From Eubacterium ramulus (GTDB lineage Bacteria > Bacillota > Clostridia > Lachnospirales > Lachnospiraceae), in the NCBI RefSeq assembly GCF_003122485.1, contig NZ_JRFU01000061.1, positions 1 through 64,000 on the forward strand: a DNA stretch of 64,000 nt, given 5' to 3'. The notes under the pieces are model-generated. The model worked only from the letters and a program-made list of their open reading frames with translations. It ran no database searches and was not told the DNA's origin. Of this stretch, positions 8,139 through 14,726 are shown one piece after another. The translations under genes were made by a program, and so were the position numbers. Each line of letters begins with the position of its first letter. Positions within the stretch are counted from its first letter, which is position 1.

Positions 8139-8827
8139 GTATTTGTATCAAAGATCAGATTCAGAACATGAATATCGTCATTGGCTGCACAGTGGGGTGT
8201 ACATATTGCTATGCCCGCAACAACGTGAAACGCTGGCATATGATTGATGACTTCGCTGACCCTGAATTCTTTCCGGGTAAGCTCAAGATGATGGAAAAGA
8301 AACGTCCGCAGAACTTTCTTCTTACCGGGATGAGCGATCTCTCCGGATGGAAGCCGGAATGGAGAGACGAGGTATTTGCAAAAATCCGTGAAAATCCACA
8401 GCATCAGTTCCTGTTCCTTACCAAGCGACCTGATTTGCTGGATTTTGATACCGATCTGGAAAACGCATGGTTTGGCGTTACGGTGACGAGGAAAGCAGAA
8501 CTGTGGCGTATCGACGCCCTTCGGAAAAACATCAGAGCAAAGCATTACCATGTTACCTTTGAACCGTTATTCGACGATCCCGGTACAGTTGACCTTTCCG
8601 GAATCAACTGGATCGTTGTCGGCACTATGACCGGAGCTCAGAGCAGGAAGATTCATACGGAGCCGGAATGGGCATGGTCTCTGGCGGACCAGGCACATAA
8701 GCTTGGCATTCCGGTGTTTATGAAGGAAGACCTTGTCCCTATCATAGGGGATGAAAATATGATTCAGGAAATGCCGGAAGAATTTAATAAAGTGTTAGAG
8801 GTACAGAAATCATGGAAGAAGAAATAA
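8135..8827 (+). CDS. radical SAM mobile pair protein A (DUF5131-like)
   Basis: 230 residues from the ATG at 8135, which overlaps the MarR stop as ATGA and has GAGGAG upstream. The radical SAM cluster motif is CTVGCTYC (CX3CX2C). Later conserved parts are FLTKRPDLL, WFGVTVT, HVTFEPLFDD and GIPVFMKEDL. It should bind a [4Fe-4S] cluster and cleave SAM to a 5'-deoxyadenosyl radical. The chemistry and substrate are unknown. Protein families call this arrangement the radical SAM mobile pair because both genes travel together between genomes. Its stop overlaps the start of protein B by 16 bases. Confidence 0.85.
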   Translation: MSICIKDQIQNMNIVIGCTVGCTYCYARNNVKRWHMIDDFADPEFFPGKLKMMEKKRPQNFLLTGMSDLSGWKPEWRDEVFAKIRENPQHQFLFLTKRPDLLDFDTDLENAWFGVTVTRKAELWRIDALRKNIRAKHYHVTFEPLFDDPGTVDLSGINWIVVGTMTGAQSRKIHTEPEWAWSLADQAHKLGIPVFMKEDLVPIIGDENMIQEMPEEFNKVLEVQKSWKKK

Positions 8828-9720
8828 ATGGAATCCTCATTCGTGAGGTGGAGACAAAGAACATCATGACTAAGTCTAGTCTGCCGGTAGGTGGTTACTC
8901 GGTCAATCCCTATGTGGGCTGTACACATGCCTGCAAGTATTGCTATGCTTCTTTTATGAAGCGCTTTACCGGACACAAGGAGGAATGGGGCACTTTCCTT
9001 GATGTGAAGCATTGGACGGAAATTAAAAATCCGAAGAAATATGCCGGACAGCGGGTGGTCATCGGTTCTGTGACAGATGGCTACAATCCACAGGAGGAGC
9101 AATTCGGGAATACCAGAAAACTTCTGGAGCAGCTGATCGGCAGTGACGCAGATATTCTGATCTGCACAAAGTCGGATCTTGTGGTACGAGATATTGATTT
9201 ACTGAAGAAGCTTGGACGTGTAACCGTTTCATGGTCGATCAACACACTAGATGAAAATTTCAAGAACGATATGGACTCTGCTTCGAGCATTGAGCACCGT
9301 ATCGCTGCTATGAAGCAGGTATATGAGGCAGGTATCCGTACAGTCTGTTTCGTATCCCCGGTATTTCCCGGTATCACGGATTTTGAAGCAATCTTTGAGC
9401 GGGTAAAGAATCAGTGCGATCTGTTCTGGCTCGAAAATCTCAATCTTCGAGGCGGTTTCAAAAAGACAATTATGAATTATATCGCCGGAAAATATCCTGA
9501 TCTTGTACCACTTTACGACGAGATCTATAACAAGCATAACCGCAGCTACTTTGAAGCACTTGAAGTAAAAGCTGAGAAAATGGCTAAGAAGTATGATTGT
9601 GCCTTTGTGGATAATGAAATGCCTTATGGCAGAGTCCCGCAGGGACATCCGGTGATCGTAGATTATTTCTATCATGAGGAAATCCGTGGGACAGAGAATA
9701 CCGGAAAAAGAAATCGCTAA
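8812..9720 (+). CDS. radical SAM mobile pair protein B
   Basis: 302 residues. The cluster motif CTHACKYC (CX3CX2C) sits in NPYVGCTHACKYCYASF, near residue 40. VVIGSVTDGYNPQE, LICTKSDLVVRDIDLL, VSWSINTLDE and FVSPVFPGITDFE follow the TIM-barrel order of spore-photoproduct-lyase-like radical SAM proteins. It is co-translated with protein A, so the two probably act together. A copy of the border repeat (TTCCAGTTTATTGG) starts at the stop codon. Function unknown. Confidence 0.85.
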   Translation: MEEEINGILIREVETKNIMTKSSLPVGGYSVNPYVGCTHACKYCYASFMKRFTGHKEEWGTFLDVKHWTEIKNPKKYAGQRVVIGSVTDGYNPQEEQFGNTRKLLEQLIGSDADILICTKSDLVVRDIDLLKKLGRVTVSWSINTLDENFKNDMDSASSIEHRIAAMKQVYEAGIRTVCFVSPVFPGITDFEAIFERVKNQCDLFWLENLNLRGGFKKTIMNYIAGKYPDLVPLYDEIYNKHNRSYFEALEVKAEKMAKKYDCAFVDNEMPYGRVPQGHPVIVDYFYHEEIRGTENTGKRNR

Positions 9721-9745
9721 CTTCCAGTTTATTGGAGAGAAAAAA
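9719..9745 (+). repeat. cassette-border repeat, copy B (one clear arm)
   Basis: TTCCAGTTTATTGG immediately after the stop of the second radical SAM gene, the same 14 bases that follow the intact methyltransferase (copy C). The expected second arm downstream is degenerate. Together with copy A it brackets the MarR-radical SAM cassette. Confidence 0.5.
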
Positions 9746-9797
9746 GTAAATCAAAGTAGATTATATTGCAGTATTTCTGGAAATAAGCGTATGTCTC

Positions 9798-9855
9798 TTG
9801 ACAAACAGAGTTATCATGTTATAGTACATTTAACAATTAACTGAAATGTTAAATG
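9798..9855 (+). promoter_or_regulatory. sdpR promoter and operator
   Basis: TTGACA (9798-9803), 16-base spacer, TATAGT (9820-9825), followed at once by the perfect inverted repeat CATTTAACA (9827-9835) / TGTTAAATG (9847-9855). The palindrome covers the transcription start, as expected for an ArsR-family autorepressor. Confidence 0.75.
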
Positions 9856-9869
9856 ATGGGGGGATAAAT

Positions 9870-10154
9870 TTGGGAATGCAGGATACACTTCACGCGCTTG
9901 CGGATTCTACAAGACGTGAAATACTTAATTTACTCAAGCAGTCGCGCTTGTCTGCCGGTGAGATCTGTAATCATTTTTCCATTTCGGGAGCGGCAATCTC
10001 GCGTCATCTATCTATTTTGAAGGATGCGGATTTAGTTCGTGACGAACGGGAAGGCAAATATATTTATTATGAGCTAAATGCCACTGTGCTTGAAGAAATT
10101 TTTTTGTGGATCAGTGAATTAAAAGGAGAAAAAGATCATGATCAGACATCATAA
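9870..10154 (+). CDS. sdpR: SdpR-like ArsR-family autorepressor
   Basis: About 94 residues. Winged helix LADSTRREILNLLKQSRLSAGEICNHFSISGAAISRHLSILKDADLV and wing REGKYIYYELN. The best start is TTG at 9870, 6 bases after GGGGGG; an ATG at 9846 lies inside the operator. No metal-binding cysteines. In Bacillus SdpR represses sdpRI until SdpI sequesters it at the membrane when SdpC toxin is present. The overlap with the following sdpI-like gene supports the same circuit here. Confidence 0.85.
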   Translation: MGMQDTLHALADSTRREILNLLKQSRLSAGEICNHFSISGAAISRHLSILKDADLVRDEREGKYIYYELNATVLEEIFLWISELKGEKDHDQTS

Positions 10155-10773
10155 AAAAATGTTAGTGTTTACATCTATCGTAACGTTATTGCCAATCGTT
10201 ATAGGTTTGCTTTTATGGAAACATCTACCAGCTTCTGTTGCAATACATTTTGGAGCAGATGGTCAGCCAAATGGATATAGTTCCAAAATCTTTGCAGTGT
10301 TTGGACTTCCGTTCATTCTGCTGCTGCTTCATTTTAGTTGTGCAGTTATAACAAACATTGATCCGAAATCAAAAAATATTAGCAAAAAAGTATTTCGGGG
10401 TGTTTTGTGGATTTGCCCGTTGGTTTCTCTGGTTGTTTGTAACATGATTTATGTGTACAACTTAGGATACCTGCTGAATACAGCATTTATTGGTGGATTA
10501 CTCATTGGAATTCTTTATCTCATTTTAGGTAACTTTATTCCAAAAATAAAACCGAATTATAGCATTGGATTTCGTGTTCCATGGGCATTATGCGATTCTG
10601 AAAACTGGTATCATACCCATCGGTTCGGAGGAAAATGTATGGTGATCGGGGGAATTGTTTTGATTGCAACATCGCCATTTCAAAATGTGTGGATACTTCT
10701 GGTGTTTGCCATTATTCCGTGCATTTTGCCAGTAATCTATTCGTATCTGTATTATCGAAAGACGATGGATTAA
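10138..10773 (+). CDS. sdpI: SdpI-family immunity membrane protein
   Basis: 211 residues, six to seven hydrophobic segments. The N-terminal half carries the DUF1648-type motif LPASVAIHFGADGQPNGYSSK, and the C-terminal SdpI domain reads GNFIPKIKPNYSIGFRVPW ... NWYHTHRFGGK. SdpI gives protection against the SdpC killing factor and acts as a receptor for SdpR. No sdpABC toxin genes are in the window, so it is either orphan immunity or an envelope-stress sensor. It overlaps sdpR by 17 bases. Confidence 0.85.
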   Translation: MIRHHKKMLVFTSIVTLLPIVIGLLLWKHLPASVAIHFGADGQPNGYSSKIFAVFGLPFILLLLHFSCAVITNIDPKSKNISKKVFRGVLWICPLVSLVVCNMIYVYNLGYLLNTAFIGGLLIGILYLILGNFIPKIKPNYSIGFRVPWALCDSENWYHTHRFGGKCMVIGGIVLIATSPFQNVWILLVFAIIPCILPVIYSYLYYRKTMD

Positions 10774-10927
10774 CACAACATCAAAATCGGGAAAAGATGT
10801 TGCGTCAGAAGCTATTCAAAGAGGAACGCAGAACGCGCAGCCACCGCCTTATCGTCCGGGGCGCAGTCTTTGAAAGTATTGTGCCAGAAGCAAAGGGCAT
10901 GACCAACGAGGAATCTCCTGAATTTGA
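10772..10927 (+). pseudogene. remnant of a conjugative-element small protein (DUF3847-like)
   Basis: About 50 codons directly after sdpI: TQHQNREKMLRQKLFKEERR then TRSHRLIVRGAVFESIVPEAK and MTNEE. This is the typical pattern of the small DUF3847 proteins coded beside relaxases in Firmicutes conjugative elements. Base composition is visibly more GC-rich than the neighbours. Both ends are cut; the frame runs into unrelated sequence after about 10927. Confidence 0.6.
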
Positions 10928-10958
10928 TTCTTTTTTCATGATATCTGCTCTCCTTAAA

Positions 10959-11258
10959 TTATTTACAACAATCCCCGTCACCGCATCCAAGGCAAGTAAG
11001 GGATTCTATAAAGTGTTTGTAATTCATCAATGTCTCACAATTCAAAGAATAGTGATGCCATTTTCCTTCCTTACGATCATTCACAAGACCGCATCCTACC
11101 AATATCTTCATATGATGGGATAAAGTTGGCTGGGTAATTTCAAATCTTTCCAAAAGTTTACACCCGCACTTTTCTCCATCCGACAGCATCTGTACAATTT
11201 CCAGCCGGTTCGCATCGCCCAAAGCCTTGCATATCAAAGCCACATCCATTGCATTCAT
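10959..11258 (-). CDS. ArsR-family metal(loid)-sensing repressor
   Basis: 99 residues. Helix-turn-helix ICKALGDANRLEIVQMLSDGEKCGCKLLERFEITQPTLSHHMKIL with the CGC pair in the DNA-contacting region typical of arsenite sensors, plus a cysteine-rich tail CLGCGDGDCC. Metal binding would release it from DNA. No arsenic transporter or reductase follows; downstream is only a remnant, so its regulon is elsewhere or lost. The upstream AT-rich repeat ATACATAGATATTTG ... TATGTAT (about 11302-11329) is a plausible operator. Confidence 0.85.
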   Translation of the reverse strand: MNAMDVALICKALGDANRLEIVQMLSDGEKCGCKLLERFEITQPTLSHHMKILVGCGLVNDRKEGKWHHYSLNCETLMNYKHFIESLTCLGCGDGDCCK

Positions 11259-11336
11259 ATTGACACCTCACATTGATCATTGTCTATGTTCAATATGATA
11301 TATACATAGATATTTGTAAATGTATGTATTTTAAAA

Positions 11337-11362
11337 AAGAGAATCAAGTTTTTGATTCTCTT
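11337..11362 (-). terminator. terminator of the fumarate-reductase operon
   Basis: Stem AAGAGAATCA / TGATTCTCTT with a 6-base loop. Read on the minus strand it is followed by TTTTTT and lies 31 bases after the iron-sulfur subunit stop. Confidence 0.8.
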
Positions 11363-11393
11363 CATACATTCATTATAGCTTTTATCATCCATT

Positions 11394-12104
11394 TTATTTG
11401 CCCCAAACAGCCGCTGCATTCGACCTTACAAGCAGTTCTTCCACAGGCAGACCAATCGGACAAATATCATGACAAGATAACGACTTCCCGCATCCTTCAA
11501 AAAATCTCTTCTTATATTCAGCAGAAATCTCATTCAAATGAGTGCTTTCCTGTTCTTCATTCAGAATCCGAAATGCGTTGACTGCAGCAACAGTGCCTGC
11601 GAAAGTCCCATTTGCAGAGAAGTTAGGACACACTTCAAGGCAACAGCCACACATCAGACAGCGTGCCGACTGGTATCTCGGTTCATGTGTCCACGAACTC
11701 ATATAAGCTTCACTTTCAAGCCAAAGGTTCAGTTTTTTCAAATTTTCAAACAGATTTGACCGGTCAACGGTCAAATCTCTTACAAGCGGAAATTTGCTTA
11801 AAGGTTCCAAGATGATTGTAGAACCTTTTAACGTATGTAGAAATGTAGAGCATGCCAACCTCGGACGTTCGTTAATCAGCATGGCGCAAGCCCCACATTT
11901 TCGCATCATACAGCTACATTCCCAGCTGATGGGAGTAACTATATTTCCTGAGTTATCTTTCAAAGGGGTTCTACTGTTCAATTCCTTTAGAACAGTGGCA
12001 ACAGAGCTGCTTTTGCTTCCGTCATACTCAAATTCCTGCCAATAACTGTCTGATTTCTGACTCTCCTGCCGCCTGATTCTTATTTTATATAGCAAGTGAA
12101 TCAC
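11394..12104 (-). CDS. frdB: fumarate reductase/succinate dehydrogenase iron-sulfur subunit
   Basis: 236 residues. The plant-type [2Fe-2S] ligands sit in ECSCMMRKCGACAML ... RLAC. The C-terminal ferredoxin half has CLMCGCCLEVCP and CGKSLSCHDICPIGLP for the [4Fe-4S] and [3Fe-4S] clusters. It carries electrons between a membrane anchor and the flavoprotein. It overlaps the flavoprotein gene by 4 bases (coupled) and is the last gene of the operon. Confidence 0.9.
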   Translation of the reverse strand: MIHLLYKIRIRRQESQKSDSYWQEFEYDGSKSSSVATVLKELNSRTPLKDNSGNIVTPISWECSCMMRKCGACAMLINERPRLACSTFLHTLKGSTIILEPLSKFPLVRDLTVDRSNLFENLKKLNLWLESEAYMSSWTHEPRYQSARCLMCGCCLEVCPNFSANGTFAGTVAAVNAFRILNEEQESTHLNEISAEYKKRFFEGCGKSLSCHDICPIGLPVEELLVRSNAAAVWGK

Positions 12105-13645
12105 CGCCTTTCTGGAACAGGTACAAAGGAAATCTGTATCTGCTTTCCATCAAATCTGGCTACCGTTGTTTTAAGGTAATCATCGTCATTGCTCTTCGGA
12201 TAATCCTCCCGCCAGTGTGCACCACGGCTTTCTTTTCTTGCAAGAGCACTCTTTAGAACTGCCATGCCAAGCAATGGAAGATTTCCTGTCAGCGCTTGTA
12301 CCGTTTGAATCCCATTTAACAACGTATTCTCATTTCTGACAACGCCCATAGTCTCCTGCATCACTTTGTTTAATTGCTTTATTTCTGAAATTTGAGACGC
12401 TGGTGGAAAATCTATCTGTGTCGCACAAGATAGATCTACTACATCTGCCTGTTCGCATGCTGATTTTGCCGCAACACGTCCTCCGTATAACGCTCCTAAC
12501 AGAGAATTTCCACCAAGGCGGTTGGCACCATGATATTGGGCACAGCATTCTCCGGCAGCGCAAAGATTCTGAATCGGCGTTCTGTGCTGCTCATCCACCA
12601 GAATGCCTCCCATAAAATAGTGAATTCCCGGTAAAACAGACACCGGTTCCTTTCGTATATCTTTATGCAGATAGGTCATACAATCGTCTGCCAGACCAGA
12701 TAGCTTATTTGAAATAATCTCCTCCGATATTTCCGTCATGTCAAGAAATACCTCTGATTCATGGCTGACCTTCCATATCTCTCTGGCGGTAATATCTCGT
12801 GGCATCAGATTTCCAAGCTCCGGGTATTTTTCCTCCATGAAATACCATTGTTTTCCATCTTTCATGGCAAACAACCTGCCACCTTCCCCTCTGGCCGCCT
12901 CGCTGATGAGCATGCGTTTTCCACCACATTTCACAGTTGTCGGATGATACTGGATCATCTCGCCATTTGCCAGAGGAACACCAAGCCGGAACAATTCTGC
13001 GGTGACTTCTCCTGTATTGCTCAGCGAACCCGTTGTATTTCCAAACAATCCGTGCATACCACCGGTGGCAACAATAACCGCATCCCCCGGTAATTCCACA
13101 GTCTCCTGACTGTATTCATCCCTGATTACGCAGCCACAACAAATATTGCCACACAGACGAAGTGTCAGGAAAGAATGATGGCTGAACCGTTCTACCATAC
13201 CAGATGCTTCTTTCCTGCGAACAGCGTCTATCATAGCTGTCATGATCTGCTTCCCGGTATCGCTCTGTGCAAAAGCAGTCCGTTTCTTTTTCTGCCCGCC
13301 AAAATTCCGCAGATCCACATCATCATAGCCACTCATGTTAAATTTAACTCCAAGTTTTAGCAGCCAGTGCACCAGCTCCGGTGCTGCCTGTGTCATTCCC
13401 CAAACTGCATTTGGATCAGCCAGACCACATGCTGCCTTTATTGTATCTGTAAAATGTTCTTCGGGACTGTCGTTTTCATCTTTTGTATTCAAAGCTGCGT
13501 TGATACCGCCCTCCGCCATAACAGACTGTGCCCGCTCTGACGGAAGGGAGGAAACCAGTTTTACATTGCATCCATTTTCCGCTGCCTGCAAAGCCGCTGA
13601 AAGTCCTGCCAGTCCAGCACCTATAATAATAATTGTCTTACTCAT
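12101..13645 (-). CDS. frdA: fumarate reductase-type flavoprotein without the covalent FAD histidine
   Basis: About 514-518 residues, shorter than the usual 570-600. FAD fold GAGLAGLSAA (from residue 13), AEGGINAA, substrate loop motifs YHPTT, EAARGEGG and MPRD, then HYFMGGI and LGGNSLLGALYGG. In E. coli FrdA the FAD is bound to His44 in RSHTVAAEGG; here the aligned stretch is RAQSVMAEGG, so that position is Gln (residue 44 counting from an upstream ATG at 13657). I infer non-covalent FAD, as in L-aspartate oxidase. The likely start is the ATG at 13645 that overlaps the stop of the membrane-anchor gene. Confidence 0.85.
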   Translation of the reverse strand: MSKTIIIIGAGLAGLSAALQAAENGCNVKLVSSLPSERAQSVMAEGGINAALNTKDENDSPEEHFTDTIKAACGLADPNAVWGMTQAAPELVHWLLKLGVKFNMSGYDDVDLRNFGGQKKKRTAFAQSDTGKQIMTAMIDAVRRKEASGMVERFSHHSFLTLRLCGNICCGCVIRDEYSQETVELPGDAVIVATGGMHGLFGNTTGSLSNTGEVTAELFRLGVPLANGEMIQYHPTTVKCGGKRMLISEAARGEGGRLFAMKDGKQWYFMEEKYPELGNLMPRDITAREIWKVSHESEVFLDMTEISEEIISNKLSGLADDCMTYLHKDIRKEPVSVLPGIHYFMGGILVDEQHRTPIQNLCAAGECCAQYHGANRLGGNSLLGALYGGRVAAKSACEQADVVDLSCATQIDFPPASQISEIKQLNKVMQETMGVVRNENTLLNGIQTVQALTGNLPLLGMAVLKSALARKESRGAHWREDYPKSNDDDYLKTTVARFDGKQIQISFVPVPERR

Positions 13646-14181
13646 AGATATTGCCACCCAATATAATATAAAATAACCGCTCCCGCTATAAAAAGAAGAA
13701 GCACCGAAAGGATCAAATAAATATCACTCCTTCGTTCTTTATAACTGATGATTCCCAGTGATACGAGCAATGGGCGGATATTGATAAAAATATGAACAAA
13801 GATTGCCGCTACGAACAAAAGCTGAGTTACCATCTTTACCGTTGTAAAAGGGAACAAAATATATGTCCCATTCTGCACCTTTCCAAACAAGCCAATATGG
13901 AATAACAGCAGAATCAGTATTGCCATCCCACTGGCTCGTCTCGCCCAAAATATGACGTTTTGTTTCAGATACATTTTTCCTGATTGCTTCGCTGTCTGTA
14001 AACTCTGAACTGTCAGGATGACACCAATCACCGTATGCACAACAAGAATACCAACACCAATCCATGCAAGAAGTTTCCCTGCACTACTTCCAACTCCGTT
14101 CAGCATAAAGCTGCCCATGATTCCATGAATCATAAAAATGAGAAGCATTAAAACAGACAAAATCGTATTCCATTTTCTCAT
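13642..14181 (-). CDS. frdC: cytochrome b-like membrane anchor of the fumarate reductase
   Basis: 179 residues with five hydrophobic helices. Histidines in helices (MIHGIMG, VVHTVIG, LLFHIGLFG, FVHIFINIRP) are suited to bind heme b, and KQNVIFWARRASGM matches the conserved QxxxFxxRR-like region after helix 2 of SdhC-type anchors. It would pass electrons between quinol and FrdB. It is coupled to the flavoprotein by an ATGA overlap. Confidence 0.75.
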   Translation of the reverse strand: MRKWNTILSVLMLLIFMIHGIMGSFMLNGVGSSAGKLLAWIGVGILVVHTVIGVILTVQSLQTAKQSGKMYLKQNVIFWARRASGMAILILLLFHIGLFGKVQNGTYILFPFTTVKMVTQLLFVAAIFVHIFINIRPLLVSLGIISYKERRSDIYLILSVLLLFIAGAVILYYIGWQYL

Positions 14182-14191
14182 AAATTCCCGC

Positions 14192-14710
14192 TCACCTCAT
14201 TTCTTCGCTGTCCATGATCATATAGTCCATCTGTGTTAGCGTTGTAACGTCAATAAAATCATCCGATGCCAGGAATACATCATACTTTCCACTTACCACT
14301 CTTGATAACATCATTGTGTTACTGTACTCTTTCAGATCTACGGAAAAACCGGCCTGTTTCAACCTGTCACAGAGTTTCTTAGCATAACTGACAAGCGGAT
14401 AATCCGTCTCAGATACATATAACCGAAAACTAATGTCCGTTTTCATGAGATCTGTTTCATTTGTTTCCGAATCGTCCAGTGCCAATTCTTTTAATTTATT
14501 CCGGGTGTTCTCGTTGTCGAGACCATCTGACATCATATTAATACCGAGAACATAAGAGCCTTCCAACTGTGCGGAGGCTTGAGCCGCCTTTTTTGACTTC
14601 GGTGTTGCTCCTGTGACTGCATCAATCATAGAAGGCGGTGAATGTAAAATGACACCAAAACCTACAAGAAAAACAATCGTAACAACTAACAGAATCAGTT
14701 TTCGTTTCAC
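14192..14710 (-). CDS. membrane-anchored extracellular protein, possibly redox-associated
   Basis: 172 residues: one N-terminal hydrophobic anchor, then IDAVTGATPKSKK, which resembles but does not match the flavinylation motif (S/T)GATx(S/T) of FMN-binding proteins: the modified position is Lys with Ser next to it. The C-terminal half (PLVSYAKKLCDRLKQAGFSVDLKEY ... GKYDVFLASDDF) reads like part of a family 5 solute-binding protein. It sits between the metal ATPase (16-base gap) and the anchor subunit, so it is in the same operon. Role unknown. Confidence 0.55.
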   Translation of the reverse strand: MKRKLILLVVTIVFLVGFGVILHSPPSMIDAVTGATPKSKKAAQASAQLEGSYVLGINMMSDGLDNENTRNKLKELALDDSETNETDLMKTDISFRLYVSETDYPLVSYAKKLCDRLKQAGFSVDLKEYSNTMMLSRVVSGKYDVFLASDDFIDVTTLTQMDYMIMDSEEMR

Positions 14711-14726
14711 ATTCCCACCTCATTTC

